Notes: generated by a model not told the origin, from the letters alone. Shown: positions 1 to 7,506, counted from the stretch's first letter. The stretch: DNA of 9,259 nt from Liminaster sp045576355 (GCA_045576355.1 JAZNGG010000037.1:1-9259); one strand, 5' to 3'. Made by a program: numbers and translations.

Positions 1-43
1 ACAACCATATATGATAAGTCTATTCTCATTTATCAATGTGATT

Positions 44-133
44 TTTACCGGACAGCCGTGAATATCCTTTCAAGGGGGCTTGTAAAGCAAAAAAATCAGT
101 GATTATAGACCCTTACACATGTTTACCGGACAG
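44..133. repeat. 12-bp direct repeat pair, possible IS-end remnants
   Basis: The 12-mer TTTACCGGACAG occurs exactly at 44-55 and again at 122-133, 78 bp apart start to start and in the same orientation. On the minus strand each copy reads CTGTCCGGTAAA, so an element ending in TG...CA would terminate at 54 and/or 132. IS3-family ends commonly begin with TG, and an IS3-like transposase fragment lies at the other edge of the window, so both copies may be right-hand ends of elements lying to the left. That origin is inference. The rest of 1-211 shows no convincing gene. Confidence 0.45.
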
Positions 134-211
134 TAATAAAAATGTATAGAAATTACAACTGTAACAATGCAAAAAAAACGAAATAAAACAAGAGAAAGAA
201 TCAGCAGAGGA

Positions 212-1888
212 TTACCCCTCTATGGTAAAGATAAATTCCAGACCTCCTCCGGGACGCTGCTTGGCTGTAATATTCCCTCCATGAAGAGAGACGGCATTTT
301 TGACGATGGCAAGCCCCAATCCGGTCCCGCCCAACTTACGGCTTCGCCCTTTATCGACTCTGTAAAAACGCTCAAAAATGCGAGGCAAATGTTCCTCATC
401 TATACCGGCACCATCGTCCGCATAACTGAAATAAAACGTTCTTCCCTCCACACGAAACATCCGGACAGTGATTGTTGCTCCAGTTCCGGCATAAGAGATG
501 GTGTTATCCAAAAGATTGCGAAAGATAGAATAAAGCATTGAGGCATCTCCTTGCAAGACAAGAGACTGCGGCAAGCGATTATCCACCTGCATCTGCTGCT
601 GCTCGAGTTGCAGGTTTTCCTCTTGTATGAGATTACGCAGCAAGAGAGAGACATCAACCGGCACTTTCTCCACTTTGCTGGAGGCATTGTTCATACGGTC
701 TAAAGTGGCAATATCTTGGACAAGATTATTCAGTCGCTCACACTGAGAGAAACACCGCTGTAAGAAGTGCATCCGTTGCTCTGGGGTGAGAGACCCTTGC
801 TTTTCTGTCTCAATGATGGTCTCCAAATAGCCGGAGATGCTGCTCACAGGGGTCTTAAGTTCGTGAGAGATATTTTGTGTCAATTGCCGTTTGAGTCGGC
901 TCTGTTCCTCCCGGCGAGTAATATCATTGATAGAGATTTCAAAACCTTTGTCCGAGAACACGACACCTTGCACAGAGAATAGTCTTCCCCCTTTTTCGAT
1001 GATAAAAGAGATTCCCGGCTCCTCATCCCCCTTGCGGTCCACATCTGAATGATCCAAAAACTCTCGCATCGGAGCCATCTCATCGATGGTCAGCAACTTC
1101 TCTGCTGAGGATAGATGATGATCTGAAATCAGATTGACATAACGATTAAACAGAGTGTTGGCAAGGATCAGCTTTCGCTGAGGCGAGAATACCCCCAGCC
1201 CCTCATTGGAGATACGCAGATGTGCAAGCAGGTTTTCCTTCTCGTTGATGGAGGAGCCCATCTTGCGTGCCGTATGCACAAACAGGATAATCAAGATAAT
1301 TGAGATAAGGCCTGCGATCCAAAGATAATAATTATCCGACTGCGAATCCAAATCTCGGTGCATCTCCGTGTTATAAGGGATAGCACTGCGGACTATGAGC
1401 GGATCACCTACCCGATAGGAAGCAGCATAAAAATAGGGCATACTCATCGTCGCACTATGTCGGATTACCGCAACACCTTCGCCCGTCTCCATCGCTTCAC
1501 GGATCTCAGTTCGATCCAAATGGTTATCGACATCAGCATAGAGATGAGTTTGAGGAGAAGAGAGTGAATCTCCTGTAATGGATGAGTCATAAACAACGTG
1601 ACCCAAAGTGTCTATCAATGTCAGACGCAACTCAAAACGGCTCTGTCGTTCGACTAGAGTCTGCAGAGGAAGCCGATGCTCCCAACCACCGGAAAGGGTA
1701 TCTGATTTCAGTAAGTCCAGGATGACATAGACATCATGATTAAAATCCTGCAGGCGCGTATGCAGCAACTCCGCATGATGCCGTTTCTCCCGTTGATTCT
1801 GAAACAAGACAAAACAACCGGCAAACAATAAAAATAGGGTAATGACCCAAAAGAGAACGGTCCTGTAATAATGTTTTTGGTCTGACAT
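212..1888 (-). CDS. Membrane sensor histidine kinase, PhoR-like
   Basis: Two-component sensor kinase expected to autophosphorylate and pass phosphate to the response regulator encoded just upstream. With the ATG at 1888 it has 558 residues; a TTG at 1897 would add three. A membrane segment (about 10-31) and a second (about 188-207) enclose an extracytoplasmic region of about 155 residues that I do not recognise. A PAS-like linker follows (about 220-325). The HisKA H-box is SHELKTP, with phosphoacceptor His342. The HATPase domain shows the N-box (NLLDNTISYA, 458-467), G1 (DDGAGI, 491-496), F-box (FERFYRVD, 505-512) and G2 (GGTGLGLAIVK, 520-530), all intact. It is the third gene after the phosphate transporter and regulator, 40 bp behind the regulator's stop. 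A role in phosphate sensing is inferred from context; the kinase family itself is certain. E. coli PhoR has almost no periplasmic domain, so the signal input may differ. Confidence 0.93.
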   Translation of the reverse strand: MSDQKHYYRTVLFWVITLFLLFAGCFVLFQNQREKRHHAELLHTRLQDFNHDVYVILDLLKSDTLSGGWEHRLPLQTLVERQSRFELRLTLIDTLGHVVYDSSITGDSLSSPQTHLYADVDNHLDRTEIREAMETGEGVAVIRHSATMSMPYFYAASYRVGDPLIVRSAIPYNTEMHRDLDSQSDNYYLWIAGLISIILIILFVHTARKMGSSINEKENLLAHLRISNEGLGVFSPQRKLILANTLFNRYVNLISDHHLSSAEKLLTIDEMAPMREFLDHSDVDRKGDEEPGISFIIEKGGRLFSVQGVVFSDKGFEISINDITRREEQSRLKRQLTQNISHELKTPVSSISGYLETIIETEKQGSLTPEQRMHFLQRCFSQCERLNNLVQDIATLDRMNNASSKVEKVPVDVSLLLRNLIQEENLQLEQQQMQVDNRLPQSLVLQGDASMLYSIFRNLLDNTISYAGTGATITVRMFRVEGRTFYFSYADDGAGIDEEHLPRIFERFYRVDKGRSRKLGGTGLGLAIVKNAVSLHGGNITAKQRPGGGLEFIFTIEG

Positions 1889-1928
1889 GGCGGGCAAATT
1901 CTCTATAAAAGGATATTAAAAAAATGAT

Positions 1929-2639
1929 CTATTCAGATCCCTTTACATCTCTAAACATATAGCCATAACCGCTACGCGAAACGATACAATCGGCATAACC
2001 TTTAAGTTTTTTGCGCAAACGTGCGATATTGACATCTACACTTCGCTCCAGAACCAGAACATCTTCCGGCCAGACTTTCTCCAAAATCTCTTCCCGAGAA
2101 AAAATGTGTCCGGGATGACGAAGCAGGAGGAGCAACATCTCGTACTCCTTGCGAGTCAGCGTCAAATCTTCTCCGGAGATTGTCGCCCGACGATCTTTAA
2201 GATCCAAGTGCAAATCTTCATAAACAATAGTCTCTGCACATTCCTCTAACTTTCCGTGTGACGCAAATTGCTGTGTGCGACGCAAAACAGCTTTGACACG
2301 TGCAGCAACCTCACTGAGGCGAAAGGGTTTATGAATATAGTCATCGGCACCTATGCTAAACCCTGTCAAGGTGTCGTTTTCGGTCCCTTTGGCAGTCACA
2401 AAGATGATCGGAATGTGGGCAGTAAGAGGGTCTTTCTTCAGACGAGCACCCAATGAAAATCCGCTCATACCCTCCATCATGACATCCAAAAGAAACAGAT
2501 GATAGCGCGAAAGTTCCAGAGTCAATGCCTCTTCGGCTGAGCCGGCGACATCTACAATATAACCGAGATTCTCAAGATTAAACTTGAGAATCTCGCATAA
2601 ATCAATTTCGTCATCGACGACTAATATTCGCTCAGGCAT
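1929..2639 (-). CDS. OmpR/PhoB-family response regulator
   Basis: DNA-binding response regulator of 236 residues, a normal length for the OmpR/PhoB family. The receiver domain (about 3-120) has the acidic pocket Asp9/Asp10, phosphoacceptor Asp52 in the LLDVMM strand, Thr82 and Lys104 in the HKPF motif. The C-terminal winged helix (about 135-232) includes the LTRKEYEMLLLL helix and the recognition-helix segment ERSVDVNIARLRKKL (198-212), ending in the wing motif GYGYMF. Its ATG (2639-2637) lies inside the end of the phosphate transporter gene, giving an 8-nt overlap and probable translational coupling. The partner kinase follows. This family binds direct repeats spaced about 11 bp, and exactly such repeats sit upstream of the operon at 5002-5030. 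A PhoB-like phosphate role is therefore a well-supported inference, but the protein sequence alone does not prove it. Confidence 0.95.
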   Translation of the reverse strand: MPERILVVDDEIDLCEILKFNLENLGYIVDVAGSAEEALTLELSRYHLFLLDVMMEGMSGFSLGARLKKDPLTAHIPIIFVTAKGTENDTLTGFSIGADDYIHKPFRLSEVAARVKAVLRRTQQFASHGKLEECAETIVYEDLHLDLKDRRATISGEDLTLTRKEYEMLLLLLRHPGHIFSREEILEKVWPEDVLVLERSVDVNIARLRKKLKGYADCIVSRSGYGYMFRDVKGSE

Positions 2640-4926
2640 CTACTTGAGAGATATTTTTATATTCGTTTGAGAAGAACTTTTCACATCCACGGAGGACGTT
2701 ACGCACCTGGCTGAGCAACTCGTGAGACTCCTGGATCAAGTTGAGATAGACAAATGCAGTCTTAAGGTTCTCTCCCTCATCAGCCAGGCGGGAAGTCTGC
2801 ATCTTACGCAGGTCTGAGAGTTTCTTCTTCAATGCCTTAGCCTCTTGAGAAACGTCTTCAGCACGAGAGAAGTCACCGGATGAAATCATCTGAGAGATGT
2901 TTTCAAAGACAAGATAAACTTGACGACAATAGGGGGAGAACTCCTCAATATAGGCATTGGAAAGCGGAGCAAAGTTATTGTCAGTATGCTCTTTCATCGG
3001 ATCACAAATACGATTGAGCGTATTAAGAATCTGCTGACAGCTATTGGAGCTGAGGTGATAGAAGGCATTTTTCTCAAAAGCGATACCTTTGTCAATGCGC
3101 TGCAAGCCCTTAGTCTCAAGACGGCGCATCTTCTTCATCTCGCTCTTCTCATTGACAATGCGTATCAACGAACGACGAAGCACTTTCAACCGCTCCTCGG
3201 TAAAGGCCTGGAACATATCGCGATAAGTATTAGCTGCAAAGTCGAGCGTATGGCTCAAAGTGGCAGCTGTATGAGAGCAAAGTTGCTCAAACACCTCATT
3301 CTTATCTTCACTGGTCATAATGATGGTCATCTGGTCTGTAGCAGCATCTTCCCTATGCTCTTTATTATACTTCAGATGACTATGAATCAAAATGAATGCA
3401 GCTAAGACAATCACACATCCCATGCCGATAAGACCACCATAATAATTAATCAAAACCACTATAGAGGCGAGTGTGAAAGCCGCACCGGCAGTGATGAGCC
3501 AGCCACCGATAACAGAAATCACACCGGTCACTCGATAGACTGCACTTTCACGACCCCAAGCACGGTCTGCCAAGGCAGAACCCATCGCCACCATAAATGC
3601 TACATAGGTCGTAGAAAGGGGTAATCCAAGGGAGGTACCGAGTGCAATCAACAAACCGGAAAGAACCAGATTGACCGCTGCACGCACCAGGTCAAATGCA
3701 GTGCCATCATCTGTCTTGGCAGCCTCTTTATCAACCACAAATCGGCTATCGCACCAGCGACGGACACTGCGTGGAACGATTCGGATCACAGCATCTGCCG
3801 CACCCGACACAGCTCGCACGACACTTCGGGCAGCCGGAGAGGTACCAAACAACTCGTCTCCTCCATCTTGAGCAGAGAGATTGATAGAAGTGGCTAACAC
3901 CTTGCGGGCTTTCTTGCTGGTCACTAAAGCAATTACCATAATCACACCGGCACCAATCAGGAAGTAGAACGGAGTCTTGGCAGACTCACGCAAGAATGCG
4001 ACACTGAATGTGCTCGGATCCGGGAAACCGGCTTCAGAGAAATGCAGGAAAGAATCAAAACCCGCCATGGTAACACCGATGAAGTTCACCAAGTCGTTGC
4101 CGGCAAATGCCATCGCCAACGCAAATGTTCCCATCAAGACAACAACCTTAAAGACATTCACCTTACACCAATAGAGGATCTGCATCAAAACAGTAAAGAA
4201 GACTAATGCCGCAAGGACAATCAGACCTACATTTTCATTAATCCAAGTCCCGAGCGTCATGTCTTCCAAAACTTTATAACTCATAAACGGAGCACCTTTC
4301 ATTCCCTTAATCAACATGAAGTAGAAGATGGAAGTTGCTGCAACACCGCCAAAGATACCAATCTTCTTGCCTAAGCCCTTATTATAATTATAGGTAAATA
4401 AAAGACGAGCCAACCACTGCACCAAAGTACCAAAGAAGAAAGCGATCGCCACAGAGAGGAAGATACCGATAATCACTGTCAAAGCCTTCTCCGTATTGAT
4501 CAGATCCATCAGACTATAACCTTCACAGTTGCCTCCCAACTTAATCAATGAAACGACAAATGAGGCGCCTAAAAGTTCGAAGACCATGGAGACCGTGGTC
4601 GAAGTCGGCAAACCGAGATTGTTAAAGATGTCCAGGAGAATCACATCACTGATAACCACCGCAAGGAAAATGCACATCACTTCACTAAAATAGAAGTACT
4701 CAGGCTGGAATATGCCATGACGGGCAATATCCATCATACCGCTACTGGTCGCAGTACCTAAAAGGACACCGATGGCAGCAATCGTGATAATACGCTTCAA
4801 GGAGGCAGCCTTAGATCCGACGGCGCCGCTCAAAAAGTTAACTGCATCATTGCTCACTCCGACCGTCAGGTCCACAATGGCAAGCATAAAAAGGAATACG
4901 ATAATTCCCAAATAAGCAATACTCAT
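2632..4926 (-). CDS. PiT-family inorganic phosphate transporter with PhoU-like C-terminal domain
   Basis: Inner-membrane phosphate permease (PiT/Pho-4 family, cation-coupled uptake) of 764 residues, long because it carries a soluble tail. The two PiT signature repeats are visible: GVSNDAVNFL (23-32) and FAGNDLVNFIGV (274-285). The paired motifs GLPTSTT (105-111) and GLPLSTT (434-440) reflect the internal duplication of the family. I count roughly 11-13 hydrophobic segments up to about residue 515. Residues about 531-764 are charged, amphipathic helices without membrane segments, resembling a PhoU/DUF47-like bundle. PhoU proteins modulate phosphate transport and PhoR signalling, so the fusion puts transporter and regulator in one polypeptide. 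Such long PiT proteins are, as far as I know, common in Bacteroidota. It is the first gene of the operon, preceded by a Pho-box-like promoter and overlapping the response regulator by 8 nt. Confidence 0.93.
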   Translation of the reverse strand: MSIAYLGIIVFLFMLAIVDLTVGVSNDAVNFLSGAVGSKAASLKRIITIAAIGVLLGTATSSGMMDIARHGIFQPEYFYFSEVMCIFLAVVISDVILLDIFNNLGLPTSTTVSMVFELLGASFVVSLIKLGGNCEGYSLMDLINTEKALTVIIGIFLSVAIAFFFGTLVQWLARLLFTYNYNKGLGKKIGIFGGVAATSIFYFMLIKGMKGAPFMSYKVLEDMTLGTWINENVGLIVLAALVFFTVLMQILYWCKVNVFKVVVLMGTFALAMAFAGNDLVNFIGVTMAGFDSFLHFSEAGFPDPSTFSVAFLRESAKTPFYFLIGAGVIMVIALVTSKKARKVLATSINLSAQDGGDELFGTSPAARSVVRAVSGAADAVIRIVPRSVRRWCDSRFVVDKEAAKTDDGTAFDLVRAAVNLVLSGLLIALGTSLGLPLSTTYVAFMVAMGSALADRAWGRESAVYRVTGVISVIGGWLITAGAAFTLASIVVLINYYGGLIGMGCVIVLAAFILIHSHLKYNKEHREDAATDQMTIIMTSEDKNEVFEQLCSHTAATLSHTLDFAANTYRDMFQAFTEERLKVLRRSLIRIVNEKSEMKKMRRLETKGLQRIDKGIAFEKNAFYHLSSNSCQQILNTLNRICDPMKEHTDNNFAPLSNAYIEEFSPYCRQVYLVFENISQMISSGDFSRAEDVSQEAKALKKKLSDLRKMQTSRLADEGENLKTAFVYLNLIQESHELLSQVRNVLRGCEKFFSNEYKNISQVDA

Positions 4927-4973
4927 ATTATTATAGTATATGGTTAAGTCTTAGAAAAAGAAAAAATCCGTTG

Positions 4974-4981
4974 CAAAGATA
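4974..4981 (-). promoter_or_regulatory. -7 box of the phosphate operon promoter
   Basis: The minus strand reads TATCTTTG, a perfect match to the Bacteroidota -7 consensus TAnnTTTG. Transcription would start about 5-8 nt downstream, giving a leader of roughly 40 nt before the transporter ATG at 4926. No TTTG element lies at the usual 19-21 bp upstream; that position is taken by the last TGTAACA repeat, as expected for an activator-dependent promoter. Confidence 0.75.
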
Positions 4982-5001
4982 AAATAATATTTTTTTATGA
5001 T

Positions 5002-5030
5002 TGTTACAATAGTGTTACAATTTTGTTACA
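5002..5030 (-). promoter_or_regulatory. Pho-box-like operator: three TGTAACA repeats at 11-bp period
   Basis: On the minus strand the heptamer TGTAACA occurs three times without mismatch, at 5030-5024, 5019-5013 and 5008-5002, each exactly 11 bp from the next. The last copy ends 20 bp before the -7 box. E. coli Pho boxes (CTGTCAT-type) and B. subtilis PhoP boxes (TTAACA-type) are likewise direct 6-7 bp repeats with 11-bp period bound by OmpR-family dimers. The regulator encoded in this same operon is the obvious candidate to bind. The repeat array is seen directly; the binding partner is inferred. Confidence 0.8.
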
Positions 5031-5098
5031 TTTTACAGCGATTATAGCATTCAGGGTTCCGGAAAGAGTGACGGAAAATCCATAAGTCTCTCATGGTC

Positions 5099-5148
5099 AA
5101 ACCCCTTCAACCGAATGACTCAAAGAGTTCTTCCGGTTGAAGGGGTTT
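5099..5148. terminator. Long perfect hairpin between cysS and the phosphate operon
   Basis: A perfect 15-bp inverted repeat (5099-5113 with 5134-5148, arms starting AAACCCCTTC and ending GAAGGGGTTT) surrounds a 20-nt loop, whose centre can form a further ACTC/GAGT stem. It lies 82 bp past the cysS stop and upstream of the phosphate promoter, so it probably ends cysS transcription on the minus strand. The U-tract is short on both strands (TTT only), so efficiency is uncertain. The rest of the 304-bp gap 4927-5230 holds the phosphate promoter and operator plus a minor 7-bp hairpin at 5158-5176. Confidence 0.65.
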
Positions 5149-5230
5149 GTCTTATGATGCGTAAAAAACTTGCGCAGGGACCATATTACTTCTTTACAGG
5201 CTGTCTCATTAGCAAAATTGATAACGGAGA

Positions 5231-6724
5231 TCAAAGAGACCATGTCGCACCATCCTTGGTATCTTTGACCGTAAAGCCCAGTTGAGTGAGCTGGTTGCGA
5301 ATCAAGTCACTGGTCGCCCAATCCTTATTGGCTTTTGCCTTGGCACGGATATCAAGCAGCAGATCAACCGCTTTACCGAACGCCTCTGCATGAGCATCAC
5401 TTGCTCCTGCCCCACTCTCATCTCTCATACCTAGAATGTCAAAGAGGAACGTACGCATTACAGCATTCAGTTTCTCCACTCCGGCGGCATCGATCAAATC
5501 ACTGCCATCGATCAAACGATTGATCACACTCACTAATTCAAAAAGCTGACTGATGACGATCGGAGTATTCAAGTCATCATTCATTGCGTCATACATGGCT
5601 TGTTCAAGATCGGCAACCTTCTGTGCCGTTGCAGCCGTACGAGCATCTGAGGGAGCGACTTTGATGCGCGAGAGATTGGCATAACCCTCCATCATACGCT
5701 TCATCCCTTTTTCAGCACCCTGCAAAGCCTCATTGCTGAAGTCCACCGTACTACGATAATGAGCCATAAGGATGAAGAATCGGATGGTCATGGGAGAATA
5801 TGGCTGAGACAACTTCGGGTGGGTTCCGGTAAAGAATTCATCCAGGGTAATGAAGTTGCCATAAGACTTGCCCATCTTCTTGCCATCTATGGTGATCATA
5901 TTGTTATGCATCCAGTAACGGACACACGGATGCCCCTGTGCTGCCACGCTCTGAGCTATCTCACACTCATGGTGCGGGAAAAGGAGATCCAATCCTCCTC
6001 CATGTATGTCAAATTCCTCTCCCAAATATTTCTCTCCCATCGTCGAGCACTCCAAGTGCCATCCCGGGAAACCATCGCTCCATGGAGATGGCCATCGCAT
6101 GATGTGCTCCGGCTGAGCCTTTTTCCAAAGCGCAAAGTCACAAGAGTTGCGTTTCTCCTGCTGTCCGTCCAAGTCACGGGTAGTCTCCAGAAGTTCCTCA
6201 ACGTTACGTCCGGAAAGGCAACCATAGTTATGCGTCTCGGCATATTTCATGACATCAAAATAGACAGACCCCTCACTCACATAGGCATAACCTGCATCAA
6301 GGATCTTCTGCACATAGGCGATCTGCTCGATGATGTGTCCGGATGCGTGAGGCTCAATGGAGGGAGGGAGGACTCCGAGTGCCTCCATGGCTTTATGATA
6401 ACGATTGAGGTAATATTGCACCACCTCCATCGGCTCTTTCTGCTCTAAACGAGCCTTCTTGGCGATCTTGTCTTCGCCCTCATCTGCATCATGCTCCAGA
6501 TGGCCCACATCGGTAATGTTACGCACATAACGGACACGATAGCCGATGTGCTGCAAATAACGATAAAGGACGTCAAAAGTGATGGCAGGACGCGCATGTC
6601 CCAAATGTCCATCTCCGTAAACAGTGGGTCCGCACACATACATACCGACCCGACCGGGAGTGAGGGAGACGAAAGGCTCCTTTTTGCGATGAAGCGTATT
6701 GTAAATGGATAATTGTTGTGCCAT
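5231..6724 (-). CDS. cysS: Cysteinyl-tRNA synthetase
   Basis: Class I aminoacyl-tRNA synthetase that charges tRNA-Cys with cysteine in the cytoplasm; 497 residues, slightly longer than the E. coli enzyme. The HIGH motif appears as HLGH (40-43) and the KMSKS loop as KMGKS (283-287). Expected zinc ligands are all present: Cys31 in YVCGPTVY, Cys226 in GWHLECSTM, and His251 and Glu255 in FPHHECEIAQ. The cysteine-specific region HGGGLDLLFPHHE is intact, and the C-terminal helical and anticodon-recognition region (about 320-497) is complete. The ATG at 6724 starts the canonical MAQQLSIYNTL N-terminus. It lies 69 bp downstream of the lolD-like gene on the same strand, and no consensus promoter is evident between them, so the two may be co-transcribed. 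Identification is certain; the KMGKS serine-to-glycine change is discussed separately. Confidence 0.98.
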   Translation of the reverse strand: MAQQLSIYNTLHRKKEPFVSLTPGRVGMYVCGPTVYGDGHLGHARPAITFDVLYRYLQHIGYRVRYVRNITDVGHLEHDADEGEDKIAKKARLEQKEPMEVVQYYLNRYHKAMEALGVLPPSIEPHASGHIIEQIAYVQKILDAGYAYVSEGSVYFDVMKYAETHNYGCLSGRNVEELLETTRDLDGQQEKRNSCDFALWKKAQPEHIMRWPSPWSDGFPGWHLECSTMGEKYLGEEFDIHGGGLDLLFPHHECEIAQSVAAQGHPCVRYWMHNNMITIDGKKMGKSYGNFITLDEFFTGTHPKLSQPYSPMTIRFFILMAHYRSTVDFSNEALQGAEKGMKRMMEGYANLSRIKVAPSDARTAATAQKVADLEQAMYDAMNDDLNTPIVISQLFELVSVINRLIDGSDLIDAAGVEKLNAVMRTFLFDILGMRDESGAGASDAHAEAFGKAVDLLLDIRAKAKANKDWATSDLIRNQLTQLGFTVKDTKDGATWSL

Positions 6725-6793
6725 ATATATTATAGTTATTATGTTTATCTGTTTATTTGTACTCGAAACAAGAATAGGGGTTTACTTAGGGCC

Positions 6794-7468
6794 TCATGAG
6801 GCTGAATCTTCGACAGATGTCTGGATTCTTCCATCGGCAATGTGGACAATGCGATCGCTCATTGCAGCCAGACTCTCATCGTGTGTAACGATAACAAAAG
6901 TCTGTCCCAAGCGGTCTCTCAATTCGAAGAAGAGTTTATGCAACTCCTGCTTATTGGCTGAATCGAGGCTTCCACTCGGCTCATCGGCAAAAATAACATC
7001 CGGACTGTTGACCAGCGATCGTGCCACAGCCACTCGCTGCTGTTCTCCTCCGGACATCTCTGCCGGCTTATGACCCAATCGATCGTTGAGACCCAAGAAA
7101 TCCAACAACTCTGAGGCTCTCTTCCTGGCAGCGCTCCGGCTCTCTCCTGCTATCAAGGCTGGAATCATGACATTCTCCAATGCTGTGAACTCAGGGAGCA
7201 GCCGATGAAACTGAAAGATAAAGCCGATGTGTTTACACCGGAATGCCGACAGAGCTTTATCTTTAAGCGCCAAAACATCTGTGCCGCAGATGGTCACCTG
7301 ACCGGCATTCGGCCGATCCAATGTCCCCAAGATCTGTAGCAGAGTGGACTTTCCGGCACCACTTTTCCCCACGATGCTGACAATCTCCCCCTCTCCGATA
7401 GAGAGATCGATACCTTTCAACACCTGAAGGCTCCCGAAAGACTTGAAAATGCCATGTGCTTCAATCAT
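6794..7468 (-). CDS. LolD/MacB-type ABC transporter ATP-binding protein
   Basis: ATPase subunit of 224 residues, typical of the LolD/MacB/FtsE-like group that powers lipoprotein release or related envelope transport by permeases of the LolC/E or MacB type. Walker A is GKSGAGKST (34-42), the Q-loop glutamine is Gln86, the signature is MSGGEQQR (138-145), Walker B is VIFADEP (158-164, Asp162/Glu163), followed by SGSLD (165-169) and the H-loop His196. The segment LLPEFTALENVMIP is characteristic of LolD. No permease gene is adjacent: the next gene downstream is cysS, so the membrane partner must be encoded elsewhere. In E. coli LolD extracts outer-membrane lipoproteins with LolC and LolE; assigning that exact job here is inference. 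The ATG at 7468 gives the usual family N-terminus (MIEAHGIFKSFG). Confidence 0.93.
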   Translation of the reverse strand: MIEAHGIFKSFGSLQVLKGIDLSIGEGEIVSIVGKSGAGKSTLLQILGTLDRPNAGQVTICGTDVLALKDKALSAFRCKHIGFIFQFHRLLPEFTALENVMIPALIAGESRSAARKRASELLDFLGLNDRLGHKPAEMSGGEQQRVAVARSLVNSPDVIFADEPSGSLDSANKQELHKLFFELRDRLGQTFVIVTHDESLAAMSDRIVHIADGRIQTSVEDSAS

Positions 7469-7472
7469 AGCG

Positions 7473-7506
7473 CAAAAATACTAATAAAGATTAAGACACG
7501 TGCAAA
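7473..7506 (-). promoter_or_regulatory. Putative promoter of the lolD-like gene, almost leaderless
   Basis: The minus strand has TATTTTTG (7480-7473), a perfect TAnnTTTG box, with TTTG (7506-7503) 22 bp upstream, slightly beyond the usual 19-21 bp. The -7 box ends only 4 nt before the ATG, so the transcript would begin at or very near the start codon. The A/T-rich setting means this could be a chance match. Confidence 0.4.

Noticed and set aside
160..166. Single TGTAACA heptamer on the plus strand, identical to the Pho-box unit
   Set aside because: No second copy 11 bp to either side and no gene reading rightward from it; consistent with chance.
167..541. 124-codon plus-strand open frame at the left edge
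   Set aside because: Most of it is antisense to the HATPase domain of the kinase, and its protein looks like random translation.
2920..3405. 161-codon plus-strand open frame opposite the PhoU-like tail of the transporter
   Set aside because: Antisense to a well-supported coding region, with no domain, promoter or start signal of its own.
5759..6448. 229-codon plus-strand open frame opposite cysS
   Set aside because: It lies wholly inside the certain cysS gene on the other strand, and its product has no recognisable motif; it is a shadow frame.
6791..6802. Perfect 12-bp palindrome GCCTCATGAGGC over the stop codon of the lolD-like gene
   Set aside because: Too short, with no T-run, to call a terminator, and no known operator matches; may simply be coding sequence.
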